From contig JAGMUV010000019.1 in assembly GCA_020744425.1 (NCBI GenBank), positions 1 through 64,000 on the forward strand: 64,000 nucleotides of DNA, written 5' to 3'. Under the pieces are notes generated by a model that saw only the letters and a program-made list of their open reading frames with translations, ran no database searches and was not told the origin of the DNA. Source of the stretch: Dactylonectria macrodidyma (Eukaryota; Ascomycota; Sordariomycetes; Hypocreales; Nectriaceae). Position numbers and translations under genes: made by a program. This document shows positions 10,931 through 24,500 of this stretch, one piece after another. How positions within the stretch are numbered: position 1 is the first letter of the stretch; every line of letters starts with the position of its first letter.

Positions 10931-12249
10931 CTTGCCAGGCGACGTGAGGAAGAAGTGTGAAAAACAAAGATGGGTGTAAAGGATGAATGGATGGATGTTA
11001 TGAAATAGTCTTAATTCTCTTGGACTTTATACTTAATCAGCTTCATATCCTATTATAGAGCCATTCGCTGATGCTACGCCTCCGTCGCATCAAGGGGCCT
11101 TATACGTCAGCTCGTAGCTGACAGGATGGCATTGGCGAGCTGGAAGATATTCAGAGTGGAGTCACTGGCCATTCTATTCAGATCCCGGGCATCTGACTGC
11201 CATCTCCTACCCGCATTAGCTTGGCGATATTTTACCGTAAAGATGGATCCCGCTGAAGAAGGCACCGTAGCTTGGTCGCATACCCCTCGGGCGTCGGGCT
11301 GAGCACTATGCAGGGATGGAAGTACGAGAAACAAAATATGAGACATATGAGTGTAATGCTGTTACGTTGTTTCATTTTTAAGCTTTAATGCTAGGCTAGG
11401 CTTCTAGAGTAAGCACTAGTTATGTGGATGAATGAATGAATTTATAACGCCCGGGCCAAGCCTAAAATGGCATTCTTGCTAAATTAGCCGGCTCCTTCAT
11501 ATTAACTTGCTATGGTCTCCTTAAACACGTTTGTACATCTGCTTTCTGCTTTCTGCTCTCCTATTGCCAACTTGGACGTTTTCTGCGGGATCCTATGAGG
11601 CTAGTAGCAAGCGAACTTAAAGACGACTTCTCCAAGTGTTCAGTGTCCTATCTTTAGCGGCTAAAGCGGGACCTGCTGTAGTTTAATAGGAGGTTGCTGG
11701 TGTTACATGATGGCTAAGCCTTAATTCATGTTTACCTATATCAGGGTCATGTGTACAAGAAAAAGAGGTACTTCTTCTATTTTAGTGGTCCTAGCTCTGT
11801 TATAGAGGTATCTTTTTTGCGAGTCAAGGACCCCTTTTGCTATTTAGCGCGCCCACGTGGGAGGAGTGGGAGGCCGCCCAGATGCCGGCTGAAGGCAAGA
11901 GGGTGAACTGGCCAACGGCCAACGTAGTGGTAAATGGGCACCCGTCATAGCCACGGGAGTTGCCACAGGCACGTCTCCCCTAAGCGTCAGGATGCCGATG
12001 TATACGTGAATCATGGTTCAGGAAAGTCAGAATTTAATAGAATAAAGTTTCGAACATTGACCTCAAATCGGAGGCCGAAGGCTTGCTTGCCTAACACGCC
12101 TCGATAAAAGGAGTGGTAGGTTTAACTCATTCAGTCGCGATTAGTGGTTAGCTTTCGGCAAGTAATTTAGCAAATGGCTTACTATGATTGCTAAGGATAG
12201 GACAAAGTGGAGTCGTATTTTCTATTTATAGTGCATTGTTCTTTCTTTA
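10931..12249. other. no confident gene
   Basis: Mixed-composition DNA upstream of the beta-lactamase pseudogene. A 79-codon minus-strand frame at 11107-11346 begins with a signal-like stretch (MSHILFLVLPSLHSAQPD) but has no recognisable domain. A G+C-richer stretch at 11840-12000 gives no convincing frame. Confidence 0.4.
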
Positions 12250-12575
12250 TGCAGTCAGAGAGGGCCGACTAGGCACTCGAACATCTCGACCATGTGCTTC
12301 TCTATATCGGTCCGGTGCTTGTCCATATTTCTCCGGTATTCTCAGCCAGTTATATTCCTAGCTAAGCTTCCGCCTCCTTAACCCTAAGCTATTGCTCCTT
12401 GAGCTTCGTGATCTGGTCTAGCCTGCTACTGACCTTGGCCAGTTCGCGAAGGAATGTTGCCCGTCGGCGAGGCACAGCCACCTCCGGCGAGCAGATGAAT
12501 TGCCCACAATGCTGATTTCAGTTGCATTTCAGCAGAACGTAGTCGTCTTGTGGCAGACGGATTAAGGGGGGGCAC
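12250..12575 (-). pseudogene. C-terminal fragment of unidentified coiled-coil protein
   Basis: Minus-strand frame reads MCPPLIRLPQDDYVLLKCN, stop, NQHCGQFICSPEVAVPRRR, then LRELAKVSSRLDQITKLKEQ and further heptad-like sequence. It ends, after a one-base shift, NMDKHRTDIEKHMVEMFECL. Stops are TGA/TAG/TAA where W or Q would fit. It looks like the end of a protein with a cysteine-containing segment and a helical tail. Family unknown to me. Confidence 0.4.
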
Positions 12576-13072
12576 ATATAATTTCATAAAGGCTAAATCT
12601 ATTAATACTTAAGTACATAAGTCAACTTTAACCAACTATGGCTAGATCATCAGATTTTTAGACACCATCCTTAAGAACTCATTTTCATCAATCTGTTACT
12701 TCTCTATGAAGGCTGACCGAGATCCCATCCGAGCCACGAGCTTATCGTGACTTTATCATATAATGTACCACAAACAACACTAAAATTCAATATTTACATA
12801 GAAATCTCACCCACTGAGAAAGTTCCTTTGATTTCGTACGAAAGTAGGACTAAGAATAGATGATATAGTGAGTCCTCTCGTACATCTTCTACCTTGATTA
12901 GATAAGATCTAGAGAATCTTCTGAGCCTCTTCGTATGAAAATTTTCATATGAGACTTTTGCTAAAAATAGGGGTTATTAGACTAAACAGTTTTATATAAG
13001 GATGTTCTTTTAAAAAGTTTCATATGAAAAATTTCAATAAAAATAGAAACTAATAAGATCTCTTATAACGTA
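12576..13072. repeat. A+T-rich sequence with recurring CATATGAAAATTTTCATATGA-like motifs
   Basis: No gene seen. Short palindromic motifs built on TTTCATATGAAA recur here and again at 13520-13760, on both sides of the inserted MITE. Both belong to one older repeat that the MITE split. Element class not recognised. Confidence 0.4.
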
Positions 13073-13486
13073 CTTAATAAGCGAGCGCTGCAGACAAGCG
13101 AGCGCTGCAGTGAGATTTTCACCTTAAATTGTGATTTTAAAAAAAATCTCAAAAATCTAAACTAAGCCTAAAATAGCTAAGACTTTTAACCTAACTTATT
13201 TATAAAATATCTTATTTTTAAGAATTTTTTTAAATTATATATATCTATAGCACTAGTAGTATAAAATTCGCACTATCTATTTTACTATTTTTATTTATAA
13301 CTAGTTTAATAATTTTTTAAAAAGTCTAAAAAAAATACTAGCTTATTAACTTTTAATTAAATATTTAAAATTAAATCCTTAAAAATCTTCAAGCTATATA
13401 GCCTATTTTAGGAAATTTAAAGTTTAGAGTTTTAAGTATATAGTATAGGTATAGCGCTCGCTTAGTTATAGCGCTCGCTTATTAAG
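13073..13486. mobile_element. 414-bp MITE, copy 1
   Basis: Non-coding element with long terminal inverted repeats. Left end CTTAATAAGCGAGCGCTGCA, right end TATAGCGCTCGCTTATTAAG, flanked by TA on both sides (13071-13072 and 13487-13488), the target duplication of Tc1/mariner-pogo elements. Each terminus carries the GCGAGCGCT core twice in tandem. A second copy of identical length in inverse orientation is at 31505-31918. Too short for a transposase, hence a MITE. Confidence 0.85.
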
Positions 13487-13488
13487 TA

Positions 13489-15071
13489 TGTTATTAATTA
13501 TATAAGATCTGGATAATCTTCTGAAAGCTTTTATATGAAAATCTTTATATGAATATTTTCTTATAAGACTTTTACTAATAATAAATAATTTCTTTATAGT
13601 GAGTGCTCTTTTTAAAATTTTCATATGAGATCTCTTACTTTAATTACATAAGGTATCTAGGGGTAGCTTAGTAATTATACAGTTTTACTAGTATATTTTT
13701 TTGAAAATTTTTATATGAAAATCTCAATAAAAATAGAAACTTTAATAGATTCTCATATAAGATTCTCTTAATTACATAAGATGTTCTATATAGTTTTCCG
13801 AGCGCCTTTATATAAAAATCCTCATATAAGATTTTGGCTAAAAATAGGCTTTTTTCGCTCCGAAGTTTCTGCTTACAATAAGTTAGTGCATTGAATTTGA
13901 GTAAGTAGCCTTAAGAGCAGCTAGAAACAGCTTCCTGAGCAAAGGTGGCTGAAAATACAGGCACTGCTTAAAATAGAAGGTAGTCAAAATTAACAATAGT
14001 CATAGGAAAGAGGTTAATTAATTATAAGGCTAATGAAAGATAATTACTCCTGTTTATATAGCTTATAACGCCCGTGACTAAAATTATAACCTCTAGAGCT
14101 TTAAGATCCTAAGTCGCTTATTCCTCTACTTAAATATAAAACATAGTATCCTTTAACTTCTTATGGATCTGTAGGATAATATAGACAGAGCAGGCAGAGA
14201 GAGCATCGAGGTTAGGCCGGGAATATCGGCCTTATAGTAGTAAAAATACGTAGAGTAGAAATTAAAATCATTTATATATAAGTATGAATTAATAAAATAT
14301 AATCGAAATTTCTATAGGCTTTTATATAGAGCTATTTAATAATAATTTATAGAAGAGTCTAGTAGCTTTAGTCTTATTTCTAAGTACTTACTTAACCATA
14401 CTCTAATCTACTAAAGAATTACTTAATAATATTACTTATATTTTCTAAATAGTAAAAGGGAATATGCTCTCTTACTATATAATACGCTAAATGAGCTAAG
14501 GGAAGGGTCTTTATAATATTAATAACTGGAAGTAGAAAGGAAGGAGCAGTAGTGGCTATTTCTGCTCTCCTAATGTTATATTAACTTTAACCTTACAGAC
14601 TCTGCCTTTAATAACGCTACTACCTCCCCGGGCGAGCCTCGTACTAATGCTAATAACCTATACTAATAACTCCGGACGCTAATTTACTTAATAATGACGG
14701 ACTTAGTCAGATTATGAGGGAAATCGACATTCAAACCTTTGAGAATAGCCAGCTAATAAGCAATAAGCTGCAGAGGGATGATGTTAAAGAGACCCTAGAG
14801 GATGTTAACAGTCTTGGGGACTTCAATCTTCTGGGCCTCGGATGTATTAAACTCTTTATTAGATGAGTTATAAATAATAATAGGCTTGCTACTACGAGCA
14901 ATGACTAGAGAAAGAAAATTAGTCCTTACAGAGTTTTAATCGGTTTTATAAACTTACTTTACTAATAGGCATTAAGTGACTTTTTAAAGAGGTTATCTTA
15001 AGTAAGGATTATAAGAATAGGAAGATTCTTATTAATAAGAGCAAGCATACTATACTTTAGCTCACTGGATA
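13489..15071. other. A+T-rich DNA with a possible gene fragment
   Basis: Mostly RIP-like A+T-rich sequence. At 14690-14870 a frame without stops reads REIDIQTFENSQLISNKLQR and LGDFNLLGLG; it may be a piece of a real protein but I do not recognise it. The right edge is where the outer LTR retrotransposon starts. Confidence 0.35.
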
Positions 15072-15454
15072 TATTACAGCCTAGGTTCTTACTAAGCAGT
15101 TAGGAATAGTAGAACGATAGAACCTGCATTTAGTTCAGACTAATAATATAGCCCTACTCTAGGACTGATGCCTTACTAAGACTAATAGTAATAGTCTAGA
15201 ACTAATAGTAGTCCTCTAAGTAGAATAGCAGTCTACTTAGTATATAGTTAACTAAGGAATGTATATTTAATATAAGTAGCTCTTTAACTATTAATATAAC
15301 TTAGTTATATTAAGTATATTTTACTTTATTATTATTAAATATAATAAGTATTATTTAATTTTAACTTATTTAATTATTTTATTATATAAACTCTTAAATT
15401 AGGACTTAGTATATACTAGTCTTATAAGAATAGTATATTAACTTAATTATTATA
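15072..15454 (+). repeat. family B 5' LTR
   Basis: Direct repeat of 33818-34200. Starts TATTACAGCC (from TGTTACAGCC if RIP is undone at one base) and ends ...ATTATTATA. Differences between the two copies are C/T or G/A. Immediately followed by TATTAATAGCTTTTATTTA, the likely primer-binding site shared with family A. Confidence 0.85.
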
Positions 15455-15517
15455 TATTAATAGCTTTTATTTATTATATTACTTATATTAAGCTTAAATA
15501 ATACTAAACTATTAAAA

Positions 15518-17394
15518 ATGGCTACTTAAGCTACTCTTACTAATATTAACTAAAGTATAAACTTTATAAACCTAGTTATGCTTTTACTACTTATTAATAC
15601 TAATATATTAGATAAGGAGAAAGATAAGAATAATAATAATAATACTAAAGTTAAAGCACTTTATAAATAAATTATAGAACTTATTATAAAACTTAAAGAG
15701 CTTTAAACTCTAATAAATTAAATAGTAATAGCTTAAATAGACTAAGCCTAGTAATACTAGAATAAAGTATATAACTTTATAGCCTTTATTACTATTATTA
15801 TAAATAGTAAGAATGTGAGTAAAGTCTTTAAACTAGTATTACTAGAGCTATTTAATAGAACCCTTACTAAGTTATAAATATTCTTAATTTAGATAAGAGC
15901 TTATATTACCTATTTTCTAACTTAGTTTAGTTAGGAGAATATAAAGGTTTAGTATATTATAAGAAGGCTTAAGAAGACTATAGGATAATAGTTTAAATTT
16001 ATTATAAGAGAATACTATACTACTCTTTATACTAATCTTATATTATAAACTAGTGATATATACTCTAATTATAGAACTTTTAAATAAGCCTTATACTAAT
16101 TATTTAAAACTATTAATAAAAAAGAATAAGTAAAATAATGTATTAAAACCCTTAAATAAATAAAGTTAGCTTTAGAGTATACTACTAAGTTTTAGTAAGT
16201 AGTATTTAAGCTAGTATAAGGTTAAGATATACTTATATCTTTCTTTTTTAATAAGCTTAAAGAAGGAGTTTAAAATAAACTCTTTAAAGAGAATAGACTA
16301 ATGACTTTAGTTAAGTATATTAAAAAGGCAGTTAAAATTAATAATAAATAGTTTACTTAATAAAAAATGAAGAACCTTAATTATAAATAGAACTATAAGA
16401 ATAAGCTATACTTTAATATAAATAGTAATAAGAAGCGCTAGATAGATACTTCTTATAAAATAGACTCAGGCCTTATAAACTTAAGAATAGTTAAATAAGA
16501 CTACTTTAAAGTACTTTACTAAAACTGTAGTATTATTAGCTATATATTATATAAGCATTAAAAAGCTAAAATAGACAACTAATTCAAGCTAGTACTTAAA
16601 AGTAAGAAGAAGGTAGGATTTATTAATTAGAAGGAAATCGCATTCTAGATAGGTAAGAAAACTATTACTATAGTACGAGCAGGCTATAATAATACAGGAA
16701 TTTTATTTAATAAAATCACCCCCTTATAAATAAAGAACTTAAGAGTGAAGAAATACTTAAGAATAAGACTTATAAAGAAAGGTAACTAAGTTAGAAAATA
16801 GAAAAAAAGTAATAAGCACTTCTTAAAGAAAAATAGAAGGGCGTGACTTCTAATATTAATAATATCTTAACATTCTAGATACTAGTTCTACTACTCTTAA
16901 AGCAGTAAAAAGGAAGGCTACTTTATAATACTATTAAAAAGATTAATATAGTTAAAAAGAGCAAGGAAATTTAAAAAGAGAATGCTTTTAAATATATCTA
17001 ATTAATAGTAGAAATTATAAATAAAGAAAATAATATTCTAAATTAATAACTTACTTTAAGAACACTACTAATTATAATTATACTATGTAAAGGAATTATG
17101 AAAATCTCTTACTAATAGTAAGCTAATAATAAAATCAGGCATAAGTACTATATATAAAAGGAAGAAGAGCTAAGCCTTAGTATAAGTACTAAAGCTAGAT
17201 AAGCTATATAGCTCAGCCTTCTTATTATTAATAAAGATATTCTAATACTTATAGATAAATACTCTAGTTATAATAATACTAGTAATGAAGATTCAGAGTT
17301 AGATAAAGAACTAATAGCTTAGTAATTACTTAAAATAAAACTAGAATTTAAGAACTCTAACTATATACTATAAGAAGAAAGGAGTAAATAAATA
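15518..17394 (+). pseudogene. family B gag, 5' part
   Basis: Begins ATGGCTACT. The frame, read through RIP stops, has the typical fungal gypsy gag core FNRTLTKL, IRAYITYFLT, YIIRRLKKTIG and YRTFK, then ALYQLFKTIN, corresponding to the capsid-like domain. A degenerate zinc-knuckle region follows near 16500. The frame is cut at 17394 by insertion of the family A element. Dozens of stops; not functional. Confidence 0.75.
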
Positions 17395-17831
17395 TATAAT
17401 GGTCGTGTTCTTAGGCTAGGCTATACAGGGTATAGAATAGCTTAGAAAGGGTTCTTAAAGAATAGATTAAGGTCTATATTAGTAGAACAGTTAGGTCACA
17501 CTTACTAAGCAGTAGTTATAGTATTATATTAGGTAATAGTTAATATATAATAATATATAGTAGTTAGAGTAGATTAAGGTAATTAAGTTATATTAATAGT
17601 TAAGAAGCTAGTATCTTAGTAATAGCCAGTTCCTTAGGTTTATATATTATATAGTATAAGGTCTAATTACTTATATTATAAAGGCAATTATAATAATTAT
17701 AGAAGTGATTATAGTAATTATAAGAGTAATTATAGTAATCACTTTATAGTTTATAATAATTATTTATAATTAGTAAGAAATTTATAAAGGCTATATAATA
17801 CTAGGTATCTATAGTTATATAGGTTATAATA
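17395..17831 (-). repeat. family A LTR (3' LTR of nested element)
   Basis: Reverse complement matches the LTRs at 55807-56244 and 63548-63985. Outer edge TATAATGGTCGTG, inner edge GGTTATAATA. Confidence 0.9.
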
Positions 17832-17960
17832 TAATGTCTCCCTTTTATTAGTCCTTATCCCTAAGGCCTATAAGTTAGCTATTTTAAGTTTCTTCTTAGT
17901 TTATCTAACCTTCTTTTATAATTATTTTTCTATAATACTAATAGTATATTAAAAGTAAAA

Positions 17961-18547
17961 TCACAGTCTGCTATGCATTATTACTATCTTTATGAACTTA
18001 TTAAAGAAATAAGCTCTAAGGTTATTAAGTGCTCGAATTGCACTTAGCAGAAGCTAAAGTGTAAAATGCTTAAGGGTATTTCCTATTATTCTAAGTGCAT
18101 TTATTATAAATATTCTTATAATAGTTTAAAGAAGTCAATCTCTATATATAAGTACCTGTCTTTATCTTACCTAGCTCTTACTTATACTAACTAAACAGCT
18201 TCCTATTTAATAGCTAAGAAACGTTACTTAGAGTCTAAAGAGGAGTAAGTAAAAGAAGAGTTAATAGAATTATAATAGTAAATGAATAAGCGCTTATTTC
18301 ATTTAATATAGCTTTATTATTAATAAAAATAGCTTTAAGAGAGGGGTATGGAGATAGTACGTTAAGGTCTTCGTTCTTTAAATGAGCTAGATAAGGCGAA
18401 GCACTAAGAGGCTAATGCAATCATTAAGGTCTAGGCCTATAGTAATGTGGATATAATTAATTAGTTTACTATATTCGATTTTAATACTACTTCTTTATCT
18501 TCTAGTATTATATATAGAATGTCTTTAGTAAATACTATATATAAATA
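17961..18547 (+). CDS. antisense accessory ORF of family A element (RIP-degraded)
   Basis: Lies between the integrase end and the 3' LTR of the nested element, on the strand opposite to its gag-pol. One continuous frame of about 190 codons, broken only by TAA/TAG stops: YYYLYELIKEI, KVIKCSNCT, QKLKCKMLKGISYYSKCIYY, then KKRYLESKEE and a glutamine/leucine-rich coiled-coil, then ERGMEIVR and GLRSLNELDKAKH. The cysteine pattern (CxxC, then C, then C with further positions reading Y) suggests a degraded zinc-binding cluster ahead of a coiled coil. The homologous frame is present, inverted, in the second family A copy (62905-63420). Start codon not certain: the ATG at 17973 is ACG in the other copy. 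Function unknown. Confidence 0.6.
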
Positions 18548-18559
18548 AGGTTTTTTAGT

Positions 18560-21500
18560 AATTATTATAATGTTTTGCTTTTAGAGTAGTCTTTTTACTT
18601 TATAAAGTATATTATTTTTCTATTAATTTTCTTTATATTATGGATTTTTTTAATATAGTACTCTTCTAAGTCTTTTACTACTAGTTTATAACTTTATCTA
18701 TTATTAATTAAAATAGTATTTTCTATTAATTCTAATAATAAGATATAAAAAACTAAGTAATATTATATTTTTAAGTTTAATCTATAGTTATTTTTTAAGA
18801 TTTTTTCTAAAACTTTATAAAGTCTAATATATTTATAATTAAGTTTTTTACTTAGTCTGTCTGTTTATAGGTTTTTTATTATAAGTAGGATTATATCTCT
18901 TTTTAAAAAGGATAGTCCCTTTAGCCTTTTTTAATTATAGTATTTTTTCATTTATCCTTATATAAACTTAAGTTCAGTTTTTATTTCTTTATAGAGATTT
19001 TTTAATTAGTCTAATATTAGAATTGCTTTTAAGTTAATAATTCTATTATACTATTATTAGTATATATTTAGTATAAATCCGAAATTAATATAATATAGTA
19101 TAAGTTTAATACTTTTATTAATTATAATATTATAACTTAATTATACTATAAGTAACTTTTCTATTTAATTATTTTATTTATAGTTAATATAATATTATAA
19201 GTACTATTTAAGTACTTAATTCATATATTCTATCTATCTATTAACCTATAGTTAGAATACTATTATAAGTCAGTAGTTTAATCCTAGTTAGGCTATTAAG
19301 GCTTATTAAAACTTAGATATAAACAGGGGTCCTCTATCGCTTAGGATCTCTATTAGTAAGCTATATATACTAATAATATTCTATAAGAATAGGTAAGCAA
19401 ACTATTCAGTATCTATCAATTCTTAGTATAGTATAAAATAGGAAAATTTCATAAATCTATTTATAATAATAAGAATACTATTATAAAAGGTACTGCTTAT
19501 AGAATCTTCTAATAAAAGTAGTTTTATAATAAAATCTATTATAATAAAGTCCTATAGTCACTTAGTAATTAATAGGGATTACAATTCTTTATATAGTTTA
19601 TAGTATTATGCTTTAGTTTTATTATATAGTTTATAAGATTTAATAACTTCTATAACTATTCTTTTTATACTAAGAAATATATATACTATTTTAACTTATT
19701 TAATAGTTTTATTAATTCCTAAGTATTTATATAAGAAGTGGTTATAAATATTCTATATTAATTATTCTTATAATTCTAAGGGGATTTATAATCTTTATAA
19801 TCTAAGCTATGATTTAGGAATTAAGTAGAGTGCTCTTATTACTCTATTTATTTTATATATCTAGTTATATTCTTTTATCTATTTATAGAGTGTTTCTTAA
19901 GATATTATTATTATAATTTAAACTATTTTATTAAGTTTATTAACTTATTTAAGTTTCTTTTATATCTTATTAAGTTTATAGTTTTAGTAGTTATCTATTT
20001 TCTAATATTCTTTAGTATATTATTTTAGGAGGTCTATAAAGCATTGTTCGCATTATATTATATAATTAATATATGCTTTTATAAAGTTATTATAAAAGTA
20101 TTAATAGAGTTTCTTAACTAGAGTCTAAGGGTTCTTATAGTAATTGCTTTAGTAAAAGTAAGCGATTACTTAGAATCCTTATAATCCTATTAAGATTGCT
20201 TTTCCTTCTTATTATAGTAATTCTCTTAGAGCTGGATATTTATTATATATCCATTATTTAAAGCTTTACTCAGGCTTCTGTAATTATTTTAGTAAATCTT
20301 TTAATAATTATAACTTACTTATAGTTATAATGTATTTTTATTTAAGGTATTCTTTAGGGATATAGGCTAGTATTTATTTATTAGCTTTTAGTATATTAAC
20401 TTTAAAGTCTGGTTATTAACTTATTATATTAGCTTATCTGTTTTCTAAGCCTTTCTTATAAATAATAATATAATTAAATTTTAATAAGTATTTTATATAG
20501 TAAAGTTATCTTTTACTAAGCTCTTATATAATTATAAAGTATGAGATATTCTTATAGTCTATATATATAATAACCTAATATTCGCTTTTTAAGAAGTAAT
20601 ATTAGAATTCTTTAAAAGAGTTAACTATTATTAAGAATTCTTTATTATAAATAGGATAATTAAGTTCAGCTCTTTTTAGTATGCATAAGTAAAATGCGAT
20701 TAAGTGTAAGTTTCTTTTATTATTCTATTATCTAATCTAGGCTCTTAAAGCAAAGTTAGAAGCATTAGTCTCTAATTCGATTAATTATTTTAAGTTAAAG
20801 GTTACTAAAATGGGTTTACTAAAGATAGCTCGTTTTAAGTTATTAAAAGCTTTCTAAGCTTTTATATTCTATTTAAAGTTTATATCTTTCTTTATAAGTT
20901 CTATTAAGGGTTTTACGATTTTACTAAATCTATAAATAAACCTTCTATAGTAATTAGCAAACCCTAAGAAGCTCTATACTTCTTTAATACTTTTATCTAG
21001 TCTTAGCTAATCCTTAATAGCTTTGATTTTCTTTTTATTTATTCAGATCTTATTAAGTCAGATAGTATATCTAAGAAAGTCTACTTCCTATATATAGAAC
21101 TTGCTTTTTATTAGTTCTATAAGCAGTTTTACATTTTATAGTTTCTATAAGATTATATATATATACTTTATATATTCTTCTTTTATTTTTAAGAAGATTA
21201 GAATATTATTAAAGTAGTATATAATAAAGATATTAAGATATTCTTTTAGAATATTAGTAATTATTCATTAGAATATTACTAGTATATTTATAAGTCTAAA
21301 GAGCATTACTAAATATTTAAATAGTCTAAATTTAGTCCTAAATACAGTCTTCTATTCATTTCTAGGCTTTATATAGACTAAACTATAAGTATTTTTTAAG
21401 TTAAGTACTATAAACCACTTTTTACTATAAAAGCAGTCCTTTAGTTCAGTAATTAAAAGTAATAGTATTCAGTCTTTTAATATAATATTATTTAACTATT

Positions 21501-24500
21501 AGTAGTTTATAACTAATTAGAGTTTTCTATTCTTTTTTAAAATAAATATAACTAAGTATTCTATAGAGGATTTTAAGATTTTAATATATCCCTTTTTTAA
21601 TATATTTTTAAGGTATTCTTTTAGTATTTATAACTATATATTATTAAGGTTATAGAGTTTAAAGAACTTAAGTAAAGTTCTATCTTTTAATACTATTTTA
21701 TAATCCTATTTACTATATTTAAGTAGGCCTATTTCTAATTCTTTAGTAAATAGTTTTTTATAAATATAGTAAGTAAGTAGTATATTTTTTAACCTTTTAT
21801 TTACTTTTTATTATTTCTTTATTTCTATAAGGTCTTTATTAAGCTTTATTAGTTAGTTTTATATAAAGGCAATAATATAATATATCTTACTATTTTAGGC
21901 TTTATAGTATTTATATTTTATACTTTAGAATAAGAAAGTTTCTATTATTTCTTTTACTAATACTATACTAATACTATTATTAGTTAAAGTTTAAGATCTT
22001 ATATTATTATCTAAATCTAATTCTTAAAAAGAGTGATTATTAATATTATTAAAGTTTACTTAGCCAGTCTTCCAGTTTATTATTAAGTTAACTCATTTTA
22101 ACTATAAGTATCCTAAGACTAAAGCATAATTTATAATAAGTATTATATTAAATAAGATTCTTTTATTTTATCTTTTTATAAAAACCTTAAGATAATTAAG
22201 CTTTTTAGTTATTCTTCTATTATTATAATTAAAAGAGGATCCTTTAAGATTCTATACTTTATATAGATATATCTTATCTTTTTATAAGAGTTTTAATATA
22301 TTCACTACTATAAAGTGGATATAGTTAAATTCTATATTACTATTTATTAAAGCAGGTAGCTAGTTTCTCTTAATTTATACTTATATTTCTAAGTATTAGT
22401 TTATTATTTATATACTTTTAGTTATATATAGAGCTCTTATTTTAAGGGGTTCTGCTTCTTCTAGCTCTATACTTATCTATTACTCTATTATAAATAGTAT
22501 TAAGAGTTTTTTATACTCTTTATTATTCTATTTTATAAAGGTTAGAATGTCTGTTTTTAATTATATTTATATTATATATTAACCTTATTATATATATATA
22601 TTTAATACTTAGGTTATTAGTAGTTAGTAAGTTTTATATTAAGCCTTTAATAATTAGTTAAGTAATCTATATTATACTTTATTAATTAAGTAATACTAAA
22701 GTATTTATACTATTTCTATATATAATAGTCTTTTATATCTTCCTTTTTATAAAGAGTTATAATAGGTTATTTATTTACTTAAACTAAGAAGTAATCTTAT
22801 TATAGCTTATTTCTAAAGTATATAATATATTTATAGTATATATATAATGCTTATAAGATTTCATTATATTTTTAGTATATTTAATATATATAGAGTTTAT
22901 CTCCTTATAGTTTTTATTCTTTTAGGTTTTATAAGTTCATTCTACTCTATTAATATAAGGCTTGGATATAAATATCTGCTTTTTCTATAGGATCTTATTA
23001 TTCTTTAGTAAATTATTCGATTTAGATATCTTTTATTATATATATTAGTGCATTTTATTCTTCTAGAATAATACTTTAGAGTTTATTATCTAACTCTAAG
23101 TATTCTTCTATTAGTATAAGGATATCCTTATTCTTAATATTATGCCTAGCTTCTCTAGCTTAGTATACAATTCATCCTATACTAACCTACAGTCAGAGGG
23201 CAGGTCATTATATAATATAGCTATATATCGCACTACTATCCATTATAGTAGGTTATCTCTCGCTAGTCTACTAATAGTCAGGCTATTGATTAGGAATATT
23301 AAATTTATTAAAATCCTCTATTTATATTAATAGTTCCTTAAGTTATCAGACTATAGTAATAGTATGTATTTCATTATTAAGTCAGAGTATAATAGCTAGA
23401 TAGCCTAGAACTTGGCCTATAGGAATGGGTTTCTATTTCTTAGCTACTGCTTCCTGAGTTCTTTCTTCTTACTCCCTTTTCTTTTTTACTTTATATTAGT
23501 ATGCTACTTCTCGTTTTATTTATAGCTATCGCTTATATGTATCTGGGTTGTCTTTTTCTTTTTCTATCTTTCGGTTCTATTTACTAAGTTTCTTTTCGCA
23601 TTTTACTTCTTATATTTGCTTATTCTTAGGTCTAGTTCTTCTAATTAGTCTTCCTTAAGGAAGGTCTTTGTATTTTAATTCATCTATTTAATCTTATATA
23701 TTTACTATATTATAATCATACTTATTAAAGCCGCTATTAAAGCCACTTTAAGTTATATTAATTGACTGAATTAGGAGGTTATCTCCTTTCTTAACTGAAT
23801 TAATACTATAAGTAGGCATAGTAATAGGCTTAAATAGTTTCTTTTCCTTCCTAAGTTTCTTATAGTTATATAAAAGGTATTCTAGCTTATTATAATTATA
23901 GTAATTAAAGGTTTTCTTTCCTTACTAAAGCTGCTACTATATTACTCTGAGTTTTATAAGTCTTATTATAATACTATAAGAAGTATTAAGGGTTTATAGT
24001 TTCCTTTAGTTAGTATAATTCTTCTTTTTCTAACTATTATTACTATTATTACTAACATTTCATTTTTCTATTCATTATTTAAATAGTCAGTTATTAATTA
24101 TAATAGTAAGTTTAGTATACTAAGCAAAGTCTATAAGTAAATCTATATTTTTAATAAGTTCATTCTTAATATTATCCTTTAGGTTCTAATAAAACTCATT
24201 AATAAGGTTTTTATTTAACTAATTAAGTTTTATTATAATATATTAGAACTCTAAGAAGTATTTAAATACTGCCTTTATTTACTTAAGTTTCTTAATAGTA
24301 TTAAGTACATTATATTTTTCATTCTATTCACTATAGTTATTAATTAGTAATTATTTATATCTATTAAAACTATTAAATATTATAATTATTTTAGGCTTTT
24401 ACTAACTTAAGGCTTAGGTTATAAAGTCTTTTAAAATTAATTTATAATTCTAAGCTATCTTACTTTTAAGTCTTCTTATAGTATATTATACTTTAAGTAA

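Noticed and set aside
11107..11346. 79-codon minus-strand frame starting with a signal-like stretch
   Set aside because: No cysteine pattern, domain, homologue or splice extension recognised; composition compatible with chance.
15067..15071. GGATA as target duplication of the family B element
   Set aside because: The right flank is AAAAA; G-to-A explains two bases but not the T/A mismatch, so no duplication is claimed.
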